This document shows, piece after piece, positions 44,130-52,102 of a stretch of 64,000 nt of DNA. Under the pieces are notes generated by a model. That model searched no databases and was not told where the DNA came from. It was given only the letters and a program-made list of their open reading frames with translations. Source of the DNA: Bacteroidota bacterium (lineage in GTDB: Bacteria; Bacteroidota; Bacteroidia; Chitinophagales; Saprospiraceae). Position 1 is the stretch's first letter. Every line of letters begins with the position of its first letter. The translations under genes and the position numbers were made by a program. The DNA is taken from contig JANSWP010000004.1 of NCBI GenBank assembly GCA_024743405.1, forward strand, positions 62,001 to 126,000. Reading direction: 5' to 3'.

Positions 44130-46907
44130 ATGAGAAACTTTTATTTCCTTTTCTTTTTCCTTTTCTCCTCTACCGCAATACTCGCCCAAAGTGCTTCAGG
44201 TACCGTGTCAGATGAAAATGGTGATCTACTAATTGGGGCTAGTATAATAATAAAAGGAACTTCTGTTGGAACGACTACAAATATGGAGGGAAATTTCGAC
44301 CTAACATACAATGGTGATTTTCCATTTACGATTGTTGTTTCTTACGCTGGTTTCACTGCACAGGAAATTCTGATTATACAAACCACTAACAATTTATCAA
44401 TTCAATTGGAAGAAGGCTTTGTATTTGGACAAGAGGTAGTCATATCTGCTTCTAGGCGGGCTGAGAAACTCCAAGAAGCTCCAGCAGCCGTTTCGGTTAT
44501 TAGTGGGAAAGATATTGCTGCCTCAGGAGGAGCGATATCGCCAATTAGAGCTTTGATCAATACTCCGGGTGTAGAATTACAACAACAAACTGGTCAAAGA
44601 ATAAATTTAGCCCTTCGAGGAAGTAGTGGTGTATTCTCCACGGATGTTTTCCCTATGTTAGACTATAGATCATTGATCTCACCAGGTGTAGAGTTTTTTG
44701 ATTCTCAAAACTCACCGCTTAATAATATTGATATTGAGCGAATTGAGGTCGTATTAGGTCCTGGATCAGCACTATATGGACCAGATGTAACTTCGGGAGT
44801 TGTCCATTTTATTTCTAAGGACCCATTCAGGCATCCGGGTACGACGGTTGAATTAATTTATGGAGAAATGAATACTTTCAAAACTGCCATTCGGCATGCA
44901 GGACACAATAAAGAAGCTAATTTTGGATATAAAATTAATGCCCGATATGGAAGCGGTGATGATTTTGTATTGGATCCAGAGGATGAAGATGATGCGAAAG
45001 TTTTAACAAATTTTCAAGAAACGATAAGCAGAGGTTTTGTAACTGAGGCAGGATTCGTTGATCCTCAACAACAAGGAACTGAACTTTTCCCAGTTGGTCA
45101 AGTCCAAAATCCAGCATATTGGGCAGCAGCAGTAAATGGCTCATTGCATTTTAGACCAGGCGCAGAAACCGAAATTATTGGATCTGGAGGATGGAATGCA
45201 GGTAATTCGATTTTCTATAATGACCTCGGAGAAGGTTATAATCAATCCAATGAAATTTGGGGTCAAGCAAGATTAACGCACAAAGGCTTCTTTGCACAAA
45301 CATATTATATTAAAAATGATGGCGGTGATGATTTAAATCCAGTGTATCTAAATAGAACAGGGCTCATTGTTCCTTTGGAAAGGACTCATTTTGAAGCACA
45401 AGGTCAATACAATTTCACGACTCCTTCGTTCTTTGATGCAGAGTGGACAACCGGTATAGACTTTAGAAATGCAACCGCCAATACAGAAAACCATGTTTAT
45501 GGTCGAAATGAGGACGATGATGATTACAGAATTCTCGGAGGATATCTTCAAGGTAAATTAAAGTTTAGTGACAAACTAGACCTCTTTCTTGCAGGCAGAT
45601 ACGACACCTATAATTTCACAGATGAAACTACATTTTCGCCAAGGGCTGCCTTGGTCTATAAACCCAATCAAAATCATTCAATTCGATTGAGTTATAATAA
45701 AGCAGCCAATCCTATAGCGGCTTCTGATATCTACTTTGATTTACCTGTACAAACTACCCCAATTTTCAATGTTTGGAATATGGGCGGAATTCGTCCTCAA
45801 ACATTTGACAACCCTATGATTACCTGGTTGATACCTGGTGTACCAGAAACACCTTTTGAAGCTGGTTTTCCTTTAGCCGCTGCTTATGGGGCAGTTACGC
45901 CTGATGTGATTGCAGGTATTGAGGCATTGGGAATGGCAGATCCAACTTTAGCACCATTAGTGCCTTTATTAATACAAATACTACAGGGGGGAGCTCCAAA
46001 CGGATTCTCAAGTGGCATCGCAAGTACAGATTTAAATGGCGTGGAATTGCTCCCAGAGTCTTCTGAAACACAACTTATTTCACAAATCTCAGCTTTTGAA
46101 ATAGGTTATAAAGGTTTGTTCTGGGAAAAATTCGCAGCTGGAGCAGATGTTTATTATTTCAGAAAAACAGCAGCTGGTGGATTCTCTCAGATTAGTCCCA
46201 TCATCACGATGACCAGCCTTCCAGCTGATCTTGGAGCTGGTGTTCAATCTACCTTCCAACCACAAATCGAAGGTGCATTAATTCAAGCGGGTTTTGACCC
46301 AGCAGTTGCAGCAGCAACTGCTCAACAAGTTGGTGATTTATTGAATGGCGCATATACAGACGCAGGAAATGGATTTCTAGATGCATTGGCTGGAGCTGGT
46401 TTACCATTTCATGGTATTGTAGAATCTGACCAAGTGCCCAATACGGGTTTCCCTCAACTGGCATACGGATATCCAACACGAGACCCAGACGCTATTAGTG
46501 ACGATTGGGGATTCGAGATTCATACTAAATATTACTTTTCAGAAGTGTTGACCACTTTTGCTAATTATACTTGGTTTAACCGCCCGACTGGAGAAGCAGG
46601 CGATTTGAACTTTCCTCAAAATAAAGTACGTGCAGGAGTAAGTTATGGCGGTGAAACAGGAATGAAAGGAAGTTTGGCTTACCAATGGGATCAGTCTTAT
46701 ACATCAAACAATTCAACTTTCCCAGGAAAGATCGACGCTAGAAATTTGGTTGATGTATCGGTAGGTTATGGCTTTAATAATGGCATTACAGTTGAAGCTT
46801 CTGCGACCAATTTACTTAATAATGAATTCAGAGCATTACCTGGTTTCCCCAAAATTGGCAGACGGGTAATTGGTAGAATTGTTTATGATTTTGGCGGGAA
46901 GGAATAA
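44130..46907 (+). CDS. TonB-dependent receptor
   Basis: 925 residues. Signal peptide MRNFYFLFFFLFSSTAILA. Carboxypeptidase-regulatory-like domain ~20-100 (ASGTVSDENGDLLIGASIII, TTTNMEGNFDL); plug ~105-240 (VVISASRRAEKLQEAPAAVS, VVLGPGSALYGPDVTSGVVH); then the beta-barrel, ending RRVIGRIVYDF. Unusual are two Ala/Gly/Leu-rich helix-like inserts at about residues 595-625 (ADPTLAPLVPLLIQILQGGA) and 700-760 (DPAVAAATAQQVGDLLNGAY), probably extracellular loops. It follows the diheme cytochrome by 173 bp. Role: energised uptake of a substrate across the outer membrane; substrate unknown. Strong terminator downstream. Confidence 0.92.
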   Translation: MRNFYFLFFFLFSSTAILAQSASGTVSDENGDLLIGASIIIKGTSVGTTTNMEGNFDLTYNGDFPFTIVVSYAGFTAQEILIIQTTNNLSIQLEEGFVFGQEVVISASRRAEKLQEAPAAVSVISGKDIAASGGAISPIRALINTPGVELQQQTGQRINLALRGSSGVFSTDVFPMLDYRSLISPGVEFFDSQNSPLNNIDIERIEVVLGPGSALYGPDVTSGVVHFISKDPFRHPGTTVELIYGEMNTFKTAIRHAGHNKEANFGYKINARYGSGDDFVLDPEDEDDAKVLTNFQETISRGFVTEAGFVDPQQQGTELFPVGQVQNPAYWAAAVNGSLHFRPGAETEIIGSGGWNAGNSIFYNDLGEGYNQSNEIWGQARLTHKGFFAQTYYIKNDGGDDLNPVYLNRTGLIVPLERTHFEAQGQYNFTTPSFFDAEWTTGIDFRNATANTENHVYGRNEDDDDYRILGGYLQGKLKFSDKLDLFLAGRYDTYNFTDETTFSPRAALVYKPNQNHSIRLSYNKAANPIAASDIYFDLPVQTTPIFNVWNMGGIRPQTFDNPMITWLIPGVPETPFEAGFPLAAAYGAVTPDVIAGIEALGMADPTLAPLVPLLIQILQGGAPNGFSSGIASTDLNGVELLPESSETQLISQISAFEIGYKGLFWEKFAAGADVYYFRKTAAGGFSQISPIITMTSLPADLGAGVQSTFQPQIEGALIQAGFDPAVAAATAQQVGDLLNGAYTDAGNGFLDALAGAGLPFHGIVESDQVPNTGFPQLAYGYPTRDPDAISDDWGFEIHTKYYFSEVLTTFANYTWFNRPTGEAGDLNFPQNKVRAGVSYGGETGMKGSLAYQWDQSYTSNNSTFPGKIDARNLVDVSVGYGFNNGITVEASATNLLNNEFRALPGFPKIGRRVIGRIVYDFGGKE

Positions 46908-46937
46908 ATAGAAAAAAGCCTAATCATTCAAAAAATT

Positions 46938-46976
46938 GGGAGGTGACAATAAGTTTGTCACCTCCCTTCATTTTTT
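46938..46976. terminator. Strong terminator between convergent genes
   Basis: GGGAGGTGACAA (46938-46949) pairs perfectly with TTGTCACCTCCC (46955-46966), loop TAAGT, followed by TTCATTTTTT. It ends the TonB receptor transcript; the A-rich opposite side may also stop the convergent lipoprotein gene. Confidence 0.88.
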
Positions 46977-46986
46977 GGCTTAAACA

Positions 46987-47694
46987 TTATTCACACACAC
47001 AATCAGAATTAACAACCCCTTCGTTTCCATCTGCATCTCTGCATACATCGCCAATATTTTGCCCCAAATCAGGACAATCGAAATCTTGACGCTCATCATC
47101 ACAACGCGCAGTGATTGCTCTAAAATCTGCCTCATTTTCTAGTGTTAAGATCTCATCACCGATAATTATATCAACTGGAAATTGTATAGTTGGATGGGCA
47201 ACTGCATCAGGATGAGCTTCATACCAAGCCCGAATCTGTGTACCAATTTCCTCTTCATTAGCTCCTATTATTGCTGAGCCATCAGGCATAATATAAGTAA
47301 TTGGGTAAGAAAATTCGTAGCAATTTTCATGATCTTCATGACAACGCGCTTCGATTCTTCTCAAGTCCTCATGATTTTCAAGTGTAAGGATCGCTTCACC
47401 GATAATTACATCAACCGGGAATTCTAAAGTTGGACGAACTTCGGAATTAGGATTGTCCGCATACCAAGCTCGGATTGCTGCTCCGATTGACGCTTCATCA
47501 TTTCCCGTTACCTTTGAACCATCAGGCAAAATGAAAGAAATGGGGTAAACGAATTCGTAACAATCCGTATGTTGTCGATCTAATTCTCCTCCCCTTTCTC
47601 TATTATCCTCAGGGCGGACATCATCATCTCCACCTGCACAAGAAGAAAAAGCTAATATTGCTATAATTAAAAAGCTATAAATTGAGTATTTCAT
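46987..47694 (-). CDS. Lipoprotein with two Cys-framed ~74-aa repeats and Cys-rich tail (family member 3)
   Basis: 235 residues from ATG 47694, which starts a lipoprotein signal peptide (FLIIAILAFSSC, Cys19); an upstream ATG would add 31 non-signal residues. Repeats at 45-118 and 125-198 begin CYEFVYPISFILPDG and CYEFSYPITYIMPDG and end in Cys, matching the genes at 22782 and 26714. The tail CPDLGQNIGDVCRDADGNEG, then DCVCE, adds five Cys and resembles a short Cys motif common in Saprospiraceae surface proteins (from memory). Envelope location likely; function unknown. Confidence 0.8.
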   Translation of the reverse strand: MKYSIYSFLIIAILAFSSCAGGDDDVRPEDNRERGGELDRQHTDCYEFVYPISFILPDGSKVTGNDEASIGAAIRAWYADNPNSEVRPTLEFPVDVIIGEAILTLENHEDLRRIEARCHEDHENCYEFSYPITYIMPDGSAIIGANEEEIGTQIRAWYEAHPDAVAHPTIQFPVDIIIGDEILTLENEADFRAITARCDDERQDFDCPDLGQNIGDVCRDADGNEGVVNSDCVCE

Positions 47695-48023
47695 ATGATA
47701 AAAACTTTGACTATTTAATATTAATTGAAGGCATTTAGAGTTTGAATCCAATAACTTTGGCGAAATTATTTTCTCAAAGTTAATCATTCAAATTAAACTT
47801 AGTTCCTTACAAATTATTTCTTGCCCAAACGTGGCAAGAAATCGCTTTACAGGCTTACGGAATAAGGTTTCTGGATTCTGGTCGAAAATTAAAATTTTCT
47901 CTCAGGATTCAGAAAACCATCACCTGACCCCTGAAACCTATGCTACTGGCTACGCCAGATTAGGAATGAGAAATGGAAGGATAATAAACAAATGGGAAAC
48001 ATCAATCCGTAAATCACAATAAA
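47695..48023. other. Divergent intergenic region, no gene
   Basis: 329 bp between the repeat lipoprotein and hydrolase genes. TTCTGGATTCTG and CAGGATTCAGAA near 47870-47920 form a weak inverted repeat. A 63-codon frame here has no recognisable content. Promoters for both genes should lie here. Confidence 0.4.
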
Positions 48024-49346
48024 ATGAAACTGAAAAATTCGTTAATACTTAGGGACTTCGCAATTAATAACCTACACATTTCGCCTGTCCTTTTTCCTTT
48101 TCTCTTCGTTATTATTTTTGACCATAGCGCTGCTATGCTAAAAAACTTTGCCTCGACCAAAGAAAAAATAACTAGACCAAATTTGCGTAGTTTATTAATT
48201 GCGAAGTCCCTTATCTGTTTACTAATTATTTCCACAGATGTTTTCGCATTTGAGATAGGTCATACCTCAATAGAATTTTATGACAGTAGTAGGAATAGAA
48301 ACATCGAAACCCAAATCTATTATCCTGCCGAAAATTCAGGTGAAAATGTCCCGATTGCTTCAGGGAATTTTCCGGTAATATTTTTTGGTCATGGATTTTT
48401 GATGAGTTGGGAATCTTACCAGAATTTTTGGACAGAATTAGTTCCAGATGGGTATATCCTTTGTTTTCCAACCACTGAAATGGGTATAAATACCAACCAT
48501 GATAATTTCGGAATTGATTTAAGATTCTTAGCTACTCAAATGCAAGCTGAAAATGAAAACAGCAATTCACTGTTCTTTAATTCAATTGCTTCCAAAACTG
48601 GTTTAATGGGACATTCAATGGGAGGTGGTGCTTCTTTATTAGCCGCTGAAAATAATTTGGAAATCAATACGGTTATTAATTTTGCTGCTGCTGAAACTAC
48701 CCCTTCTGCCATATCAGCTTCGTCCAATATTACTATCCCTACCCTTATCTTTTCAGGAGATGATGATTGTGTCACTCCTGCTAATGAAAATCAAGATTTG
48801 ATTTATAATAATTTAGCCTCGGATTGCAAAACGCATATAAATATTATAGATGGTGGTCATTGTTATTTCGCTGATGATAATTTTACCTGCACTTTAGGTG
48901 AATCACTCTGCAATCCCAATCTCAATATTACTAGAGAAGAGCAACAGTCAATAACTTTCGATTTTTTAAAACTATGGCTGGATTATTCATTATATGAAAA
49001 TCAAAACGCTTTTGTGGATTTTAATGATTCTTTACAAACTTCGCCTAGAATAAATTTCTCACAATTTTGCAATACCACTGGAGTGAAAAGTTTTATAAAA
49101 CGTGATGAAATTAAGCTTTTTCCTAACCCGGTAGTCGATAATTTGAATCTTGTTTTACCAAAAGAGACGTCTCCTGGTTTACTCTTGATTTATAATATTT
49201 TCGGCGAAAAAACGAATCAATACCTAATCAATGAGAGCGAACCCCAAATCAATTTATCGAACCTTCCCAATGGAATTTATTTCATAGAATATGCTACAGA
49301 TTCATCCAGCTATTCGGGTAAATTTATAAAAAATGGAAGTAGATAA
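48024..49346 (+). CDS. Type IX-secreted alpha/beta hydrolase; signal peptide interrupted in frame by a miniature element
   Basis: 440 residues as now read. Residues ~75-330 form an alpha/beta-hydrolase of dienelactone-hydrolase/PETase-like type: FPVIFFGHGFLMSW, nucleophile Ser in LMGHSMGGGASLLA, acid loop LIFSGDDDCVTPAN and His in IIDGGHCYFADD, with extra Cys pairs. The tail (~360-440; IKLFPNPVVDNLNLVL, INLSNLPNGIYFIEY) is a type A sorting domain. Codons 10-63 derive from the element at 48052-48210. Without it the N-terminus reads MKLKNSLIL joined to ICLLIISTDVFA, a normal signal peptide. Translation may now start at the in-element ATG 48135, giving MLKNFASTKEKITRPNLRSL before the LLIAKSLICLLIIS core. 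Whether export still works is unknown. Confidence 0.85.
   Translation: MKLKNSLILRDFAINNLHISPVLFPFLFVIIFDHSAAMLKNFASTKEKITRPNLRSLLIAKSLICLLIISTDVFAFEIGHTSIEFYDSSRNRNIETQIYYPAENSGENVPIASGNFPVIFFGHGFLMSWESYQNFWTELVPDGYILCFPTTEMGINTNHDNFGIDLRFLATQMQAENENSNSLFFNSIASKTGLMGHSMGGGASLLAAENNLEINTVINFAAAETTPSAISASSNITIPTLIFSGDDDCVTPANENQDLIYNNLASDCKTHINIIDGGHCYFADDNFTCTLGESLCNPNLNITREEQQSITFDFLKLWLDYSLYENQNAFVDFNDSLQTSPRINFSQFCNTTGVKSFIKRDEIKLFPNPVVDNLNLVLPKETSPGLLLIYNIFGEKTNQYLINESEPQINLSNLPNGIYFIEYATDSSSYSGKFIKNGSR
48052..48210. repeat. Family A miniature element inserted in a coding sequence (159 bp), TTA duplication
   Basis: GGGACTTCGCAATTAATAA (48052-48070) and TTATTAATTGCGAAGTCCC (48192-48210) are perfect 19-bp inverted repeats. 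TTA occurs at 48049-48051 and 48211-48213. Element plus one TTA is 162 bp, i.e. 54 codons with no stop in the host frame. The core hairpin is CATAGC-GCT-GCTATG. The perfect termini suggest a recent insertion. Confidence 0.95.
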
Positions 49347-49359
49347 AGAACTGAGAACT

Positions 49360-50064
49360 ATGACCATTCAAGAAATCATTACTGAACTCAAAAAATTGGA
49401 AAATCCTGATAAGGTTGCTTTAAAGGAACAAAAATTTGGAGTTGTTTCGAACAACGCGCTTGGGATTTACCATAGTGATTTGAAAAAAATGGCTAAGAAA
49501 ATTCCAAAAAATAATGAATTAGCGATCCAACTTTTTGATACCAATATTTATGAGGCTCGACTGTTATGCAGCAAAATTTTCAACCCCAAAAACTTGACCA
49601 CATCATTAATGGAAAAATGGGTAAGCACTTTTGAAAATTGGGAAATTTGCGACTCCTTTTGCATGGGATTATTTGCCAAAAGTAAATTTGCTGTATCCAA
49701 ATCTATAGAATGGACAAAAAGAACAAAAGAATTTGAAAAAAGAGCAGGATTCACCATAATTGCAGCTTATTGTATGGCAGATAAAACTTCTACAAATGAA
49801 ATTTTTGAGCAATTTTTTCCTATTATTATTAGAGAGGCCACTGATGAAAGATTATATGTAAAGAAGGCTGTAAATTGGGCACTTAGAAATTTAGGAAAGC
49901 GAAATATAGATTTAAAGAAACTCGCCATTAATTGTAGCAATCAACTTTTAAAAATAGATAGTAAATCGGCTAAATGGATTGCCAAGGATACTTTAAAGGA
50001 ATTGGAGAAACCGAATGTTCGAATGTCTGATTATCCGAGAGAAATATATAGAAAACCCCAATAA
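49360..50064 (+). CDS. DNA alkylation repair protein (AlkD-like, HEAT-repeat glycosylase)
   Basis: 234 residues from ATG 49360; an ATG at 49333 overlaps the hydrolase gene by 14 bp and adds nine residues. Family landmarks: QLFDTNIYEARLLCSKIF, LMEKWVSTFENWEICDSFCM, WTKRTKEFEKRAGFTIIAAY and VKKAVNWALRNLGKRN. AlkD-type proteins recognise 3- or 7-alkylpurines with a helical HEAT-like fold and remove the base without flipping it out. The active-site-region Trp and Asp residues (WEICD) are present. It follows the hydrolase gene immediately and is probably read from the same transcript, though functionally unrelated. Confidence 0.9.
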   Translation: MTIQEIITELKKLENPDKVALKEQKFGVVSNNALGIYHSDLKKMAKKIPKNNELAIQLFDTNIYEARLLCSKIFNPKNLTTSLMEKWVSTFENWEICDSFCMGLFAKSKFAVSKSIEWTKRTKEFEKRAGFTIIAAYCMADKTSTNEIFEQFFPIIIREATDERLYVKKAVNWALRNLGKRNIDLKKLAINCSNQLLKIDSKSAKWIAKDTLKELEKPNVRMSDYPREIYRKPQ

Positions 50065-50149
50065 AGCTTGCCTAGAGGTCAATATGCATTAGGATAATAA
50101 TGCTCCTCAAACAATAATTTGATATATCGCCTGTTAGTACAAAGATTTA

Positions 50150-50232
50150 GGATTTTCTCATAAAAATAAATTCATTCAAAAACCGTCCAAAAGTTTGAAA
50201 ATCACTAAAACGGATTTTTATGAGAAAGCCCT
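50150..50232. repeat. Small inverted repeat (~83 bp), possible miniature element
   Basis: TTTCTCATAAAAAT (50154-50167) mirrors ATTTTTATGAGAAA (50214-50227), perfect over 14 bp. Outer bases GG/CCC and a TTA on each side (50147-50149 and 50233-50235) recall the family A end rule. It is much shorter than the others, so it may be a deletion derivative or an unrelated hairpin. Confidence 0.45.
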
Positions 50233-50307
50233 TTACAATAATTTTAACATGTACATTTCAAAACCAAGATTTCTAACCGTCTTCGTTTTGAAACCACAAA
50301 TATCCAT

Positions 50308-51438
50308 ATGAAAAAATTACTGCTGAATTTTATCATTACCTTCTCTTTTTTTATTTCATTTTCGAATTGCGATACAGAGGAGATACCAATCGATAATAAA
50401 GCTGATTTTGAAGCATATCTTCAAGATGAAATGGACTCGCAAAAAATACCAGCACTTTCCCTGCTAGTCTTTGAAAAAGACAATATTTTGTATGAAAATT
50501 ATTTAGGGAAAACCAATATTGAACAAGATATTTCACTTGAAAATAATCATTTGTTTATGTTGGCATCCGTTTCAAAAATGGTTACAGGAACTGCGCTGAT
50601 GCAATTGCAGGAAGGCGGGCTTTTTGCTTTGGACGATAAGATTAATGATTATCTTTCTTTCAATGTGCAAATCCCTAATTATACGACCGACGTAACTTTC
50701 CGAATGCTATTAACCCATACTTCTGGTATAGCAGATGGAAGTGCATTAGATGACCAATATTATTATGGAGAAGATAGTCCGGTTGCATTAGGAAATTTCT
50801 TGGAAAACTATCTTGTCCCTGCGGGAAGCTTCTATAATGTTAATGAAAATTTTCATGATTTTGAGCCGGGTACTCAACACGAATATTCTAATATTGGAAC
50901 TGCCTTAATTGGTTTGTTGGTGGAACAAATATCGGGGATTGATTTTGATGATTATTGTAAGCAAAACATTTTCAATCCATTGGGAATGTCTAATACCTCA
51001 TGGCGATTAGATGAAATTTCTCAGCCTATTGTTCAGCCTTACGATTATGTAAATGGTCAAAATGAATCAATCGATCATTATACTTTTACAGATTATCCAA
51101 ATGGAGGGCTGCGGTCAACTGCAAGAGATATGTTTCTATTTTTGAGTGCTTTCGTTCGTGAGGGAAATGTTAATAATCATCAACTTTTAAATCCAACGAC
51201 CGTCAACAATATGATCACTCCTCAAATTCCTTCCTTAGCAAATGACATGGGATTACATTTATTTCTTATGAATTCTGCGAATAACTTATGGGGACATGAT
51301 GGAGGAGAACAAGGAGTCGCTACAATCATGGCTTTTAATCCGACAACAGGTATTGGCGCAATTATTTTGACAAATCAGGGAGAAGCTGATTTGGAGGAAA
51401 TGCTGATTGAGGCTTATAAATTTGGATTAGCATTATAA
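50308..51438 (+). CDS. Serine beta-lactamase-like hydrolase (class C/esterase type), lipoprotein
   Basis: 376 residues. Lipobox-like ISFSNC (Cys21). The penicillin-binding fold is shown by Ser87-V-S-K90 in LASVSKMVTGTALMQLQEGG, TFRMLLTHTSGI, the tyrosine motif EYSNIGTALIGLLVEQISG, and HDGGEQG in place of KTG. This group includes esterases, D-aminopeptidases and PBP4*-like proteins more often than true beta-lactamases. Envelope location follows from the lipid anchor. It is followed within 15 bp by a Crp/Fnr regulator gene, so the two are probably one operon. Confidence 0.88.
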   Translation: MKKLLLNFIITFSFFISFSNCDTEEIPIDNKADFEAYLQDEMDSQKIPALSLLVFEKDNILYENYLGKTNIEQDISLENNHLFMLASVSKMVTGTALMQLQEGGLFALDDKINDYLSFNVQIPNYTTDVTFRMLLTHTSGIADGSALDDQYYYGEDSPVALGNFLENYLVPAGSFYNVNENFHDFEPGTQHEYSNIGTALIGLLVEQISGIDFDDYCKQNIFNPLGMSNTSWRLDEISQPIVQPYDYVNGQNESIDHYTFTDYPNGGLRSTARDMFLFLSAFVREGNVNNHQLLNPTTVNNMITPQIPSLANDMGLHLFLMNSANNLWGHDGGEQGVATIMAFNPTTGIGAIILTNQGEADLEEMLIEAYKFGLAL

Positions 51439-51453
51439 AAGAAAGATAAATAG

Positions 51454-52014
51454 ATGAAAACATTTCTTTCAAAAATACACAAAGTAAATAACCACATATT
51501 GGACGAATATATTTCTCATTGGTCAGAATATGCCGTGCCTAAAAAAAGTATAATGACGGCGGAGGGCGAAACGGAACGGTTTATTTATTACGTGCTTAAA
51601 GGCATTCAAAAATCTTATTACCTGAATGAAGGTAAGCAACACATTATTGCATTTGCCTATCCTCCGTCCTTTAGCGGAGTCCCTGAATCATTCTTTACTC
51701 AAACCCCTTCTAAGTATTTTTTGGAAACAATTACTGATTCCAAGTTCCTGAGACTTTCTTTTGAGAAACATCAACAATTAATGCAGGAACATAGAGAGAT
51801 CGAAACCTTATTTCGTAAGACCACCGAGCTTTTTTTGATGGGGGTGATACAACGACAACATGAGCTAATGGCTTTTGATATAGAAACTCGATTCAAAACC
51901 TTCGTAAAAAGAAGTCCACATTTATTGAATATGGTTTCTCAAAAAGACCTTGCCTCTTACCTTCGAATGGATTCCACCAACTTTAGTAAACTGATCAATA
52001 AGATACCTATTTGA
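51454..52014 (+). CDS. Crp/Fnr-family transcription regulator
   Basis: 186 residues. The N-terminal cyclic-nucleotide-binding-like beta-roll covers ~15-110 (PKKSIMTAEGETERFIYYVL, GIQKSYYLNEGKQHIIAF), followed by a dimerisation helix and a C-terminal HTH (QKDLASYLRMDSTNFSKLIN). It lacks the Cys set of FNR and the arginine-glutamate set for cAMP, like most Bacteroidota members; the effector is unknown. It follows the serine hydrolase gene by 15 bp and precedes the dehalogenase-like gene by 88 bp, which it may control. Confidence 0.88.
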   Translation: MKTFLSKIHKVNNHILDEYISHWSEYAVPKKSIMTAEGETERFIYYVLKGIQKSYYLNEGKQHIIAFAYPPSFSGVPESFFTQTPSKYFLETITDSKFLRLSFEKHQQLMQEHREIETLFRKTTELFLMGVIQRQHELMAFDIETRFKTFVKRSPHLLNMVSQKDLASYLRMDSTNFSKLINKIPI

Positions 52015-52102
52015 AATCTTGGTTTATACCAATAATCAGAAGAATTAAAGTGTTGAACTTTGCGGTATAATCAATACTCCAAACACATTAATTCTTTTAG
52101 TT

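Noticed and set aside
47831-48022. 63-codon frame upstream of the hydrolase gene
   Set aside because: Unrecognised composition, overlaps an inverted repeat and the expected promoter region.
50308-51438. True class C beta-lactamase giving antibiotic resistance
   Set aside because: SxxK and YSN are present but the third motif is HDGG, not KTG, which fits esterase/peptidase relatives better.
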